A stretch of DNA of 64,000 nucleotides, from the NCBI RefSeq assembly GCF_009801115.1, contig NZ_VTOL01000006.1:372001-436000 (forward strand). Direction: 5' to 3'. Numbering within the stretch: the first letter of the stretch is position 1; each line of letters begins with the position of its first letter. The stretch comes from Dyadobacter sp. 3J3. GTDB taxonomy: Bacteria; Bacteroidota; Bacteroidia; Cytophagales; Spirosomataceae. Position numbers and translations under genes: made by a program. The notes beneath the pieces are model-generated. The model saw nothing but the letters and a program-made list of their open reading frames with translations, made no database searches and was not told the DNA's origin. Below are positions 18,903 through 28,298 of this stretch, in pieces.

Positions 18903-19225
18903 TATCTTAGCGAAATATCTTGATATTGGAGATTTGGTTGGTACTGACGATGAATTGGGTGTTCATTATTGACATATTGCAAAAGTCTGGACCTGGCATT
19001 ATTAGAATAATATTTTTTAAATAAAGTATAATAGACAGTACTTTAAATGTTTGCAAAACACCAGGCTCTATTCCGAATACATTACAAAAGTCAAGGAATT
19101 TGGTTGCGCTTTATGTTCCCGCCGAGGTTGATTATGAACCACTGAGATCATACTTGGAAGATGGGCAAAATAACGGATTTTGGGAATATGAGGAAGCGTG
19201 CTTAGGATTTCGCTCCATGGTATAA
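18903..19225 (+). pseudogene. Frameshifted remnant of a DUF4265-type small protein
   Basis: Three pieces in successive frames resemble the DUF4265 family order. First is AKYLDIGDLVGTDDELGVHY, ended by TGA near 18972. Next is ILQKSGPGIIRIIF in a shifted frame. The last is NLVALYVPAEVDYEPLRSYL followed by a GFWEYEEACLG end, stopping at 19223-19225. Family members read through these as one domain of about 130 residues. There is no intact start, so the gene is dead. The family assignment is from pattern memory. Confidence 0.6.
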
Positions 19226-19274
19226 TAGGTATAATTAGCTAACCCTGTTCTTTATATTGGGTAACTTACTAGCT

Positions 19275-22200
19275 ATGCGTTGCTTCTCTTTTATTGTCTG
19301 GATAACTGTCATTCTATTAATAAGCACGTCCCAGGCAGCATATAGCCAAAAGACGGCAACACTTTCCGGCCAAGTGACGGATGCCGCAACCGGACAGCCG
19401 ATGCCATTTGCAAATGTGTATGTGAATGGCAGCACACAAGGCGCTGTTACCAACGAAAAGGGAGCATATTCGCTTGTCGACATTCCATTGGGTACGGTTG
19501 AAATAGCCGTTTCATTTGTCGGTTACCTGTCTGTGTCTCAAAAAATCCGGTTTGAGAATGCATCTGGACAGAAAGCGAATTTTCAGATGCAACCGAATGT
19601 ACAAATGCTGGATGCTGTTACCGTGCGGGGAAACGCGAAGGGCTGGGAGCGGCATTTACGTCAGTTTAAAAAGCAACTTTTCGGGCAGCCTTTCGGAGGG
19701 CAATGTGTGCTTGTAAACAGCGAGGTTCTAAATTTTAAGGAAGATAAAGGGCATTTGTATGCAACGGCGGATGCGCCGCTAATCATCGATAACCAAGCGC
19801 TGGGCTACAGGTTGATTTATGCTTTGCAACATTTCGATGCTGGTACTGGAAAGGTTTTTTCAGGCGGTACTGCCCGCTTTGAAGAACTAAAACCGGAAAA
19901 TGAGCGTGAACTCCAACGGTTTCGACGTAACCGGTTTACTGCCTATAAAGGTTCTACCAGGCATTTATTGGCTAGCCTGGTCAGTAACACAGTAGAGCAA
20001 GCTGGTTTCCTCGTTTATCAGGAAGATGCTACTAAGTCATTGCTTGCGGAGCACCGCACGATTACCCTTGCCGCTGCAATCAGTGAATATAAACGTTTAA
20101 TACCCATTAAAGTATCTGCATTAATTCAACCAGGCCGGTTACCGGCCGAGCGCAGGCTAGTTTCGCCTATGAAACTGGTTGTGTTTTACACGAATGCGAC
20201 CTCGGGTTTCTCCCCCTACCCGGATGCACGTTATGCTTATACGGAAATAAGATTGCCCAGTGGCCAGATGCAAATGACTGCCGACGGGGTTGTTACGATA
20301 CCCGAAGGGATGGTATCTGAAGGTTCCATGGCTGACGACCGCCTATCTACGATGCTGCCCGCCGACTGGAAACCAGACGGCGACGAAAAAAAAATCCTTT
20401 TAACGGGTCCATTTGCCACGCAGGGTAAACTTGTACCAGCTGATAGCTGCGGAGAACGTATTGTTACAGCTTTCAACGAGCGGTTCAAATTTCAGTCGCC
20501 CACCGTGTTTGTTCATATTGATAAAACTATATATGCCACTGGTGACCAACTTTGGATGAGCACATATATGCTCGACGCGGCCAGTCACGAGCGAATTAGC
20601 GGTGAAACGGCCATGCATGTAGACCTGCTAACGCCCGTAGGGATCCTGGTACAGCATCAATGGATTAAGGTTGTCGACGGACGTGGCCAGGGCAATTTCC
20701 GTTTGTCCGATAGTCTACGAACCGGAATGTACCGCCTACGCGCCTATACCGATGAAGATGACGGAAACAGACGGCCTGCATTCGAGCGGTTTGTGGCTAT
20801 CTACAACTTACAGCGCGGAGATTTATCAGAAGATGGAGATTCTGCTACTAAGGCGCCTGACATTCAGATTTTACCTGAGGGTGGGCGCTGGATTTACGGA
20901 CTGCCGGCGCGCCTGGGTGTCAAAATTGTACAGCCTAATGGTCACGGGCTGGCGATTGATGGTCGTATTGTCGATGACCAGGGAACAGAAGTAGTCCGTT
21001 TTAAGACTAATCAGCAGGGAATGACAAGCCTGAGCATGAAGCCAAATGCTCAGCGGACTTACTATGCCGATGTGATGTACAACAATCAGTTGCAACATAT
21101 TCCATTGACCAAACCGGAATCAGCAGGGATTACCCTTTCAGCCGATGCCGTCAGTGATACAACCCGGCTGGCGTTAACAATCATGAGTACCAACCGTACT
21201 GTGACTGACTCAGTATATATCCTGATCCAGCAGCGAGGCCGTGTTGTCGACCAGCGGAAGGTTTTATTACAGAATGGTTTGGCAAAAATAAGTTTGCCCA
21301 TGACGGTTTGGCTGCCAGGTATTGCGCAAGTCACCTTATACGATGCCGACTCCAGGCCACAAGCAGAGCGGTTGGTGTTTATTCCGGGTCTCATCGCACC
21401 GGTGCGCGTTACAGTAGGATTAAACAAAACCCGGTATCAACCTCATGAACAGGTGATCATGAGCGTGTATCTGGATGATAACGGGTCGCCAGCGTCAGCG
21501 GCCTTGTCGGCTTCAATCACCGATGCCGCAAAAGTGCCGGGCGATACCAGCGAAGCTACCATGCCTGTGCATCTGCTGCTGACCGGAGAGCTTCGGGGGC
21601 GCATCGACAACCCAAACGATTACCTCGCCAACCCGACTGCTGAAAACCGTCGGGGCCTGGACGACGTGCTAATGACACAAGGTTGGCGGCGGGTCAGTGG
21701 TATTTCGGGCGCCGGATTACCCGGTGGCATATCTTTCAGCGGCCGCATTCTGAATGCGAAGAAGGAGCCAATACCCGGAGCGCAGATTACCGTGGTATCG
21801 ACAAGTCCGGGACAGTCGTTTGTAAAATCAGCGGACGCTGACCAGCAGGGGCTTTTCCGGATGCCAGGGCTTGCCGTCATCGACACGGTTCAGTTGATGG
21901 CGCAAATAACAGATGCCAAATCAAAACATATTTCTGCTGCTAATTCCTTTTTGATCCGTGAAGACCTTGGCAAACTATGGGAGACTGGTAAAATACCGGC
22001 AACACCAAGCTGGTCGGCGTTGCGGCCTCAACTGGAAGCTGCCAAATACAGACAAGAAGCAAACGCAGACTTTTACCGTGATAAAACAGCGAAAGTGCTC
22101 AGCGAAGTCACAGTGAAAGCGAAAAAACCAGAGGAAAGGCCGGAGGATATCCAGGCACGTAGTTTGCACAATGAGGCCGATGCGGTTGTGGTATTTAATG

Positions 22201-22838
22201 AAAAGTCTCCGGTATATGCAAACCTGTATGAAATGGTTCAGGGACGATTTGCTGGCGTAACCGTTTCGCGAACTGTTGGAAGGCCCGGAGGTCCGCCGGT
22301 GCCGCCTGGATACAAAGTATCTATCCGTGGGATAAACAGTTTCAATAGTGGTACCCAACCCTTGTTTCTCATGGATGGTGTTCCCGTTCAGGATCCGGAA
22401 GGTACCGCATTGATGAACTTCAATGCAAGAGACATTGAACGCATAGAAGTTCTTAAGAATGCCAGTACAGTGGGTATTTATGGTGTCCGTGGTGGAAACG
22501 GCGTGATCGCTTTTTATACTAAAAGAGCGAGATCTATGGAGATAAATTCTAGTCCGGTAAGTAGGGTGAAGCCGATTCAAGTGATTGGTTATCCATCGGT
22601 GCAGCACGATTTTTATGTGCCTCGTTATGATTTGGAGACTTCCGGCAGCAGCATTTCCGTACCTGTGGACGACCGGGATGTACTCTATTGGAAGCCACTC
22701 ATGCTTACCAACAGCAAAGGGCAACACCAACTGCGGTTTCCGCTATCAGACAAGGTGCATGCGCTGCGTGTGTTGATTCAAGGCGTGACGGCAGGTGGCC
22801 GACCGGTGCATAGTGTTCAGGTAATCCAGGTTCAATAA
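19275..22838 (+). CDS. Large secreted carboxypeptidase-regulatory / MG2-like / TonB-plug protein without a barrel
   Basis: About 1187 residues from the ATG at 19275; a TTG at 19257 is the alternative. Signal peptide, then a carboxypeptidase-regulatory domain at about 35-115 (SGQVTDAATGQPMPFANVYV), an unassigned domain to about 400, an alpha-2-macroglobulin MG2-like part near 410-520 (VFVHIDKTIYATGDQLWMST), further beta-sandwich repeats with a second regulatory fold near 825-900 (FSGRILNAKKEPIPGAQITV), and a TonB-dependent receptor plug near 1000-1110 (GYKVSIRGINSFNSGTQPLF, LMDGVPV, GVRGGNGVIAFYTKRA). It ends about 75 residues later with no barrel. It is likely periplasmic or surface-bound. 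The function is unknown; related proteins occur widely in Bacteroidota. Its base composition is richer in G+C than its neighbours. Confidence 0.85.
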   Translation: MRCFSFIVWITVILLISTSQAAYSQKTATLSGQVTDAATGQPMPFANVYVNGSTQGAVTNEKGAYSLVDIPLGTVEIAVSFVGYLSVSQKIRFENASGQKANFQMQPNVQMLDAVTVRGNAKGWERHLRQFKKQLFGQPFGGQCVLVNSEVLNFKEDKGHLYATADAPLIIDNQALGYRLIYALQHFDAGTGKVFSGGTARFEELKPENERELQRFRRNRFTAYKGSTRHLLASLVSNTVEQAGFLVYQEDATKSLLAEHRTITLAAAISEYKRLIPIKVSALIQPGRLPAERRLVSPMKLVVFYTNATSGFSPYPDARYAYTEIRLPSGQMQMTADGVVTIPEGMVSEGSMADDRLSTMLPADWKPDGDEKKILLTGPFATQGKLVPADSCGERIVTAFNERFKFQSPTVFVHIDKTIYATGDQLWMSTYMLDAASHERISGETAMHVDLLTPVGILVQHQWIKVVDGRGQGNFRLSDSLRTGMYRLRAYTDEDDGNRRPAFERFVAIYNLQRGDLSEDGDSATKAPDIQILPEGGRWIYGLPARLGVKIVQPNGHGLAIDGRIVDDQGTEVVRFKTNQQGMTSLSMKPNAQRTYYADVMYNNQLQHIPLTKPESAGITLSADAVSDTTRLALTIMSTNRTVTDSVYILIQQRGRVVDQRKVLLQNGLAKISLPMTVWLPGIAQVTLYDADSRPQAERLVFIPGLIAPVRVTVGLNKTRYQPHEQVIMSVYLDDNGSPASAALSASITDAAKVPGDTSEATMPVHLLLTGELRGRIDNPNDYLANPTAENRRGLDDVLMTQGWRRVSGISGAGLPGGISFSGRILNAKKEPIPGAQITVVSTSPGQSFVKSADADQQGLFRMPGLAVIDTVQLMAQITDAKSKHISAANSFLIREDLGKLWETGKIPATPSWSALRPQLEAAKYRQEANADFYRDKTAKVLSEVTVKAKKPEERPEDIQARSLHNEADAVVVFNEKSPVYANLYEMVQGRFAGVTVSRTVGRPGGPPVPPGYKVSIRGINSFNSGTQPLFLMDGVPVQDPEGTALMNFNARDIERIEVLKNASTVGIYGVRGGNGVIAFYTKRARSMEINSSPVSRVKPIQVIGYPSVQHDFYVPRYDLETSGSSISVPVDDRDVLYWKPLMLTNSKGQHQLRFPLSDKVHALRVLIQGVTAGGRPVHSVQVIQVQ

Positions 22839-22912
22839 TGCCCTTGTAGATTTGAGCAATTTACTTTTATGAATCCAAAGTGAATTAATCAGGATCAGTG
22901 ATTTCAAGCCGG

Positions 22913-23686
22913 TTACTTATTACTCAAATCCAGTCCTTGTTCAGGTATATACTTATCATATTCCATTTGTTTGGCCACCGCAATAGCGACTTCTTTCCCT
23001 CTCAGTTTTGCAACCAAATGTAAAGCGCCATCTATACCAGCCGAAATTCCTGCCGTAGTAATTATCCTGCCGTTGTCAACATAGCGCACGTTGTTAAGTA
23101 CATTGGCTGTTGGCACCTGCTTTTGAAGATTAGCTATACTTTTATGAAAAGTAGTTACGGTAAGCCGGTCAAGTAGTCCTGCTTTTCCAAGTATAAATGC
23201 ACCCGTACATACGGAAAAGTAAGTTTTAGTGGATTTATCTCTTGATTTTATCCATGATATGACCTCAGGGTCATCTGCTGCAACCTCGTCTGAGCCACCA
23301 AATACTGCAAAAATATCGGTTTGCGGGGCATCTTCAATACTGTAATCCGGAGTGATCTTTAAAATACCTTGTGACAAAAGAGGGGTTTTAGTCTTTGCAA
23401 CAGTGATTACTTTAAAGCCAGCATAAGAAAAAACTTCCATTGGGCCTGCAAAGTCAAGAACTTCAACACCTTCATATAAATAAAAGCATATTGAAATCTT
23501 TTCATCCTTTGGCGTCTGTGTTTTTTTTTCAATGAGCGTCATTCCGCACTGTGTACAAATGCCTGGCTGTTCAAAAACTATGGCATCGCAAAGATGGTCA
23601 CAAGGAGGGCAGACGTATTGGGCGCCATTCGCTTTTGCAAAAGCAAAGCAGGGGAATACTAAAAGTAAAAGTAGTATCTGTTTCAT
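22913..23686 (-). CDS. Secreted DJ-1/PfpI-family protein with N-terminal heavy-metal-binding domain
   Basis: 257 residues. Signal peptide 1-20, then a short Cys-rich module (Cys26, 29, 33, 44, 47; ends ICTQCGMTLIEK) that matches the heavy-metal-binding domain found ahead of copper-handling proteins, with its usual Met-Pro-His bridge replaced by DHLC. Residues about 64-250 are a DJ-1/PfpI domain with the nucleophile-elbow Cys160 in SVCTGAF. It probably acts in the periplasm on a small electrophile or as a thiol sensor. The next gene upstream on the same strand is a DJ-1/AraC fusion, so the two may be functionally paired. The fusion of a metal-binding module to DJ-1 is uncommon. Confidence 0.85.
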   Translation of the reverse strand: MKQILLLLLVFPCFAFAKANGAQYVCPPCDHLCDAIVFEQPGICTQCGMTLIEKKTQTPKDEKISICFYLYEGVEVLDFAGPMEVFSYAGFKVITVAKTKTPLLSQGILKITPDYSIEDAPQTDIFAVFGGSDEVAADDPEVISWIKSRDKSTKTYFSVCTGAFILGKAGLLDRLTVTTFHKSIANLQKQVPTANVLNNVRYVDNGRIITTAGISAGIDGALHLVAKLRGKEVAIAVAKQMEYDKYIPEQGLDLSNK

Positions 23687-23702
23687 ATATATAATTTATC
23701 GG

Positions 23703-23710
23703 CAAAACTA
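23703..23710 (-). promoter_or_regulatory. TAnnTTTG promoter -7 element for the DJ-1 gene
   Basis: On the minus strand the bases read TAGTTTTG, an exact fit to the Bacteroidota -7 consensus, 16 bp before the ATG at 23686. No clear -33 TTTG is seen at the expected distance, so the call is tentative. Confidence 0.4.
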
Positions 23711-23773
23711 GGGGAACAGGACAGAATAATCAGGACAATCGTAGTTCTAATCCGGCCATTCTGGGATTTACTA

Positions 23774-24691
23774 TCAATCTTGAATCATTTTGACTAATTT
23801 CCGCAGAGAGGCTGCACTTTTATAACCACATTCTTTGGCTACCCATGCTGCTTTATAATTTTCTTTAAGCAAATGCTTCGCTTTTTCTTGTCGTAGGAGC
23901 TGAATATATTGGCCAATGGTGATTCCAGTGGCAGATTTGAATAATCTGGTTAGGTTCCGTGGACTTATAAACACTATTTCACCCAACTCGTCTATTGTCA
24001 ATTTATGATGTAAGTTTTTGGTAATATAATCCTGTATTTGATGTACATGTTGGTTGATGTGCTGCCTGTTTTGGAGGTAGACGCTATTTTGTGCTTCCAT
24101 TCCATCTATGCGAATATAAACCACCATGTCTTTGGCGACCAAACATGCAAAAGCGATCCCATGCTGCTCTTCAACCAGATAAAGAGCAAGATCTATACCT
24201 GTTGCAATGCCAGCGCTGGTAAAGATCCGGCCACTTTGTACAAACAATTTATTTTCTGATACTTTTAAACGAGGATAATTTCGTTGTAAAGCCATTGTCC
24301 ATGCCCAATGTGTAGTACAGTTTTGACCGTCCAGAAGTCCGGCAGCAGCAAGTGCAAATGCGGCAGTACAGATTGAACAAACCGTAGCACCACTAGCAGC
24401 GGCAGAGCGCAGCCATGGTATCCAGAGATGGTCATCTGCTCTGTTCCATTTTTCAATTTCCATTCCGGCCACAATAACGATGTCATCCTTGTTAACCGTT
24501 ATCGAACCTATTGGATCAACATCCTTAAATCCCAAACCCGCTGAGCTTCGCGGATTGGGATATGGCGATACATAATGAATATCATACCTTTTTCCACAGC
24601 ACCCTGATTCATAAAAAACGGTCACTGCACCTGCCAAATCTAAGAGATGAACACTGTCGAATACAAAAAATATAACGCGATTGGATATCAT
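23774..24691 (-). CDS. GlxA-family transcriptional regulator (DJ-1/PfpI domain fused to AraC HTH)
   Basis: 305 residues. Residues 1 to about 190 are a DJ-1/PfpI-like domain (FFVFDSVHLLDLAGAVTVFY; the elbow CSICTAAFALAAAGLLDG keeps the Cys). The C-terminal 100 residues are an AraC-type DNA-binding domain (LTIDELGEIVFISPRNLTRL, then WVAKECGYKSAASLRKL). In GlxA regulators the DJ-1 part is a ligand or redox sensor. It lies 87 bp upstream of the secreted DJ-1 gene on the same strand and is the obvious candidate to control it. The end is slightly short for the family. Confidence 0.92.
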   Translation of the reverse strand: MISNRVIFFVFDSVHLLDLAGAVTVFYESGCCGKRYDIHYVSPYPNPRSSAGLGFKDVDPIGSITVNKDDIVIVAGMEIEKWNRADDHLWIPWLRSAAASGATVCSICTAAFALAAAGLLDGQNCTTHWAWTMALQRNYPRLKVSENKLFVQSGRIFTSAGIATGIDLALYLVEEQHGIAFACLVAKDMVVYIRIDGMEAQNSVYLQNRQHINQHVHQIQDYITKNLHHKLTIDELGEIVFISPRNLTRLFKSATGITIGQYIQLLRQEKAKHLLKENYKAAWVAKECGYKSAASLRKLVKMIQD

Positions 24692-24836
24692 TCTTCAAAT
24701 TTAAAAGATTGCCATTTAAGATACCATAAAGGTAACTGTTACAAAAACGGCAAAGACAACAACAACTATTTTCGATCTCATGATCATGGCTTGAAAGTAA
24801 TTTACCAGAAAAAGCAAAACGCTGGTTATAATTTAC

Positions 24837-24990
24837 CTATCGAAAGCCACATGCGATTTCTCCGGAAAACCTGTTGTCGATGACATCACATTTTTCAGCG
24901 ATACGCATCGTAGGCCTGTCTTTGAGATTGTAAGCAGGCCATGCAGGCACGTGTTTCGCAGCCTTCATTTGGGTTAACGGTTTAGTGATA
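24837..24990 (-). pseudogene. C-terminal remnant of a type-B carboxylesterase
   Basis: On the minus strand an open piece ends at the TAG at 24837-24839 and reads ...KHVPAWPAYNLKDRPTMRI, then CDVIDNRFSGEIA. The pattern WPAY-x(n)-R-x-TM-x-I followed by a V-x-N stretch is the usual tail of carboxylesterase/para-nitrobenzyl esterase proteins. No catalytic part is present nearby. Confidence 0.55.
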
Positions 24991-25244
24991 TACCACAAGT
25001 AAACTTTTGAATCTCAATGGCCCTTGAGATAGTTCAGGTCGTAATCTGATATGTTCTACTGTTACCTGCTTTGATAAACGGAAACAAAATTGCACTTTAC
25101 GAATAAGCGAAGGGAATTTTTGGAAGACGAGATCATTGACCGCAGGGGCATATTTGTTTGGAAATTTTGGATGATTTCCAAACAGGCCGTTAAAGTCGTA
25201 CATGGAGGGAATGAAGCGTAAATCTATTTGCGCAGCCTGTCCTT
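24982..25244 (-). pseudogene. Unrecognised coding fragment beside the esterase remnant
   Basis: An 87-codon minus-strand stretch is open after a TAA and has protein-like composition (IDLRFIPSMYDFNGLFGNHP ... VTVEHIRLRPELSQGPLRFK). It has no convincing start and ends at a TAA in a different frame from the esterase piece. The last part looks like a beta-sandwich edge, but I cannot name a family. The rest of the gap (24692-24836 and 25245-25471) shows nothing clear. Confidence 0.35.
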
Positions 25245-25471
25245 ATTGGATTCCTCATTTTTACTAAAACTTCTGCCTGTTTCTTTGTTACTTCTGTTTA
25301 TTGTTCGCAATTTTAACCGTATCGATCATTTTGCACGTATCGAAGGTTCATTATTCGTCTTTGTTTGATAAAGCGGAATTAGTAAGTAAACAATTTAATT
25401 CAATAGGTTATAACAATAATAAACTCTGGCATTCGACCTGAGAATACAGGTGAAACGGAGAGAAACAAACA

Positions 25472-27019
25472 ATGGAAGCTAACAAAGACACAAAGTCAAT
25501 TGAGAATATTGAGCTGGTTTTTCTGAAACCGGGAGATTACGAAGAGATTAAAGAAATGATGATTGAGACCTATTCCAGTATGCCGGATGCTTATTGGAAA
25601 GAACATCACATCAAAACGCTGACCACTATTTTTCATGAGGGGCAGGTGGGCATAAGGGTTGATAATGAGCTGGCCGGTTGTGCATTATCAATAATTGTCG
25701 ACTACGAAAAAGTTGATACGAAACATACGTACAGACAAATAACCGGAAATTACAGTTTTAATACCCACACCAAAAAAGGAGATGTTTTATACGGGATTGA
25801 TGTTTTTATCCGGCCCAAATACCGTGGCCTGAGGCTGGGAAGGCGTTTATATGATTACAGAAAAGAACTTTGTGAGAAATTAAATCTAAAGGGCATCATT
25901 TTTGGTGGCAGGATCCCTAATTACCATCAATATTCCGACACCATCTCTCCAAAGGAATACATTGAAAAAGTGAGAAATAAGGACATACATGATCCTGTTC
26001 TTAATTTTCAATTGTCGAACGATTTTCACCCAGCCAGAATATTGCAAGGGTATCTGGAAGGCGATAAAGACTCAAATGAATATGCAGTACTGCTGGAATG
26101 GGATAATGTTTATTATGAGAAAAGCTCAGACCAGGCAGCCTTCACAAAGTCAATCGTCAGATTGGGTTTGATACAATGGCAAATGAGGCTGTACAGTGAT
26201 TTTGATGAACTGATGCAGCAGGTAGAATACTTTGTGGATGCGGTATCAGGTTACAGATGTGATTTTGCGCTGTTCCCCGAGTTCTTCAATGCTCCATTAA
26301 TGTCTGATTATAACCATCTTGCAGAAGCGGATGCAATTAGGAAGCTGGCAGAATATACGGAGAAAATTGTAGCCCGCTTTTCTGAGCTGGCCATTTCCTA
26401 TAACATAAACATCATTACCGGAAGTATGCCCGAGGTTGTCGATAACAGTCTGTACAATGTCGGTTATTTGTGCAAAAGGGACGGTGGGATTGAACGATTT
26501 GAGAAGTTACATGTCACGCCCGATGAAGCAAAGGTATGGGGTATGCAGGGCGGCAACACCTTAAAAACGTTCAATACCGACTGCGGAAAAATTGGTATCC
26601 TCATTTGTTATGATGTTGAATTCCCTGAATTAGGCCGGATTCTGGCCGATGAAGGAATGAATATTTTATTTGTGCCTTTTCTGACCGACACGCAAAATGG
26701 CTATTCGAGGGTAAGAAACTGTGCGCAGGCAAGAGCTATTGAAAATGAATGTTACGTTGCCATCGCGGGCAGTGTCGGTAACTTGCCGAAAGTTCATAAT
26801 ATGGATATTCAATATGCGCAGTCCATGGTTTTTACCCCCTGCGATTTTTCGTTTCCCACCAACGGAATAAAAGCCGAAGCAACCCCAAACACAGAAATGA
26901 TTTTAATTGCAGACGTCGACATTGATATGCTGCGGGAATTAAATCAATTTGGGAGTGTTCGAAATTTGAAGGACCGTAGAACTGATATTTATTCAATCAT
27001 GCGTAATTTAGAGAAATGA
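25472..27019 (+). CDS. GNAT acetyltransferase fused to a nitrilase-superfamily carbon-nitrogen hydrolase
   Basis: 515 residues. Residues about 12-215 are a GNAT acyltransferase (GIDVFIRPKYRGLRLGRRLY is the acetyl-CoA loop). Residues about 225-510 are a CN-hydrolase with the full catalytic triad Glu270 (LFPEFF), Lys345 (FEKLHVTP) and Cys379 (LICYDVEFPE). The two-domain protein is a known but poorly characterised family, likely to act on an amide and an amine of the same small metabolite. It stands alone, ending in a convergent terminator shared with namZ. Confidence 0.9.
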   Translation: MEANKDTKSIENIELVFLKPGDYEEIKEMMIETYSSMPDAYWKEHHIKTLTTIFHEGQVGIRVDNELAGCALSIIVDYEKVDTKHTYRQITGNYSFNTHTKKGDVLYGIDVFIRPKYRGLRLGRRLYDYRKELCEKLNLKGIIFGGRIPNYHQYSDTISPKEYIEKVRNKDIHDPVLNFQLSNDFHPARILQGYLEGDKDSNEYAVLLEWDNVYYEKSSDQAAFTKSIVRLGLIQWQMRLYSDFDELMQQVEYFVDAVSGYRCDFALFPEFFNAPLMSDYNHLAEADAIRKLAEYTEKIVARFSELAISYNINIITGSMPEVVDNSLYNVGYLCKRDGGIERFEKLHVTPDEAKVWGMQGGNTLKTFNTDCGKIGILICYDVEFPELGRILADEGMNILFVPFLTDTQNGYSRVRNCAQARAIENECYVAIAGSVGNLPKVHNMDIQYAQSMVFTPCDFSFPTNGIKAEATPNTEMILIADVDIDMLRELNQFGSVRNLKDRRTDIYSIMRNLEK

Positions 27020-27029
27020 TATAAAAGCG

Positions 27030-27101
27030 AATATTTGCTGTGTAATTAATTTGTGATGATGTTATCATCCCCTGTTACTTATACAGCAAATATTTTTTTC
27101 G
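27030..27101. terminator. Convergent terminator with a nested inner hairpin
   Basis: Arms AATATTTGCTGT (27030-27041) and ACAGCAAATATT (27083-27094), followed on the plus strand by a T-run. Inside lies a second stem GATGAT/ATCATC. The right arm overlaps the last codons of the minus-strand namZ gene, so the stem can serve both directions. Confidence 0.7.
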
Positions 27102-28298
27102 CATATTTTTATACTGGCTCAGGCTAGGTTCCCAGCTCGCACGAATGTCTTTTTCTGACACACCATTGATAATCTGCTGGCGGAACTCACCGGTACCAAT
27201 CTGAACTTCGATGGAGTTCATCTGGTCGCTCAGCTTTTCGAAAAATTTTTCTTTGTGTGGATGTGCCTTGTACAATTCCATGATCCATTGCAGGTTGATC
27301 TGTTTGCTTTTTCGGAGCAGCGTTACATCATAATTTCGTAAATCCAGACCGTAACAAACCGTGTCCATAAAGATGGGTTTCTCAGCCATGCCCTTGATGC
27401 TGGTTGGCGTAAATGAAAAGGAATAAATGCCTTTATAATCAGGACTGCCTAAAATTGTGAAAGGTGAATTGGTGCCACGACCATGGTTAATATAGACTCC
27501 TTCAAACATACAGGTAGAAGGATACAGCATGATCGCTTGTTGTGAATTCAAATTAGGGGAGGGTTTTACGGGCAGGGTATACGGCATTTCATGATTGTAG
27601 TTGGCAACTTTCACAATCCTTAATTTGCATTTTACCTTGTTGGTCAGCCATCCTTCACCATTGGCCATTTGCGCAAATTCAGCCACTGTCAAACCGTGGG
27701 ACATCGGAATTGGAAACATCCCGATACCAGATTTATACTTCATGTCCAGTACCGGCCCATCGATCAGATACGCATTTGGATTCGGGCGATCGAGGATCAA
27801 TAATTCCTTGCCGCTTTCAAAGCACGCTTCCATTAACCGGGAAAGCGCATTGATATTTGTATAAAAACGAACACCGACATCCTGTAAGTCATAGATCAGC
27901 ACATCCACATCAGCCAGGTCTTCTTTGGTGGGTTTGTTTTTCTTTCCGTACAAGGATATTAACGGAATTCCGGTTGCATGATCAATTTCATCATCCAAAT
28001 GGTCTCCAGCACTTTTGTTACCCCGGAATCCATGTTCCGGGCCAAAAGCCTTGACGATTTTAACGCCCATTTTTTGTAAAGAATCTACAAGATGCGTTTT
28101 TCCAATGACCGAGGTAGGGTTGGCCATAATGGCGACACGTTTACCTTTCAGATACGGCACATATAATTCCGTTTGGTCTGCACCGGTTTTGATGGGTGCT
28201 GCTACTAAAATACGGTCAGTGACGACATGTTGTTTCAATGTCAAGCAAAATGCTGTGGCGATGCCTAGAAAAAGCAGGGTAAATTTCATGACAAACAT
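27075..28298 (-). CDS. namZ: NamZ-type exo-beta-N-acetylmuramidase (DUF1343, GH171)
   Basis: 407 residues from the ATG at 28298; an ATG at 28289 is equally good. A signal peptide (MKFTLLFLGIATAFCLTLK) is followed by the single DUF1343 domain with its hallmarks: GKRVAIMANPTSV, AFGPEHGFRGN, DVDVLIYDLQDVGVRFYTNI, LLILDRPNPNA and MSHGLTVAEFA. NamZ removes MurNAc-containing units from the non-reducing end of peptidoglycan fragments, in wall recycling or in feeding on other bacteria. Length and conserved blocks are complete. It is probably periplasmic or secreted. Confidence 0.92.
   Translation of the reverse strand: MFVMKFTLLFLGIATAFCLTLKQHVVTDRILVAAPIKTGADQTELYVPYLKGKRVAIMANPTSVIGKTHLVDSLQKMGVKIVKAFGPEHGFRGNKSAGDHLDDEIDHATGIPLISLYGKKNKPTKEDLADVDVLIYDLQDVGVRFYTNINALSRLMEACFESGKELLILDRPNPNAYLIDGPVLDMKYKSGIGMFPIPMSHGLTVAEFAQMANGEGWLTNKVKCKLRIVKVANYNHEMPYTLPVKPSPNLNSQQAIMLYPSTCMFEGVYINHGRGTNSPFTILGSPDYKGIYSFSFTPTSIKGMAEKPIFMDTVCYGLDLRNYDVTLLRKSKQINLQWIMELYKAHPHKEKFFEKLSDQMNSIEVQIGTGEFRQQIINGVSEKDIRASWEPSLSQYKNMRKKYLLYK

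Noticed and set aside
21975-22730. 251-codon minus-strand frame opposite the giant secreted protein
   Set aside because: Antisense of the plug region, where the plus-strand reading has conserved motifs.
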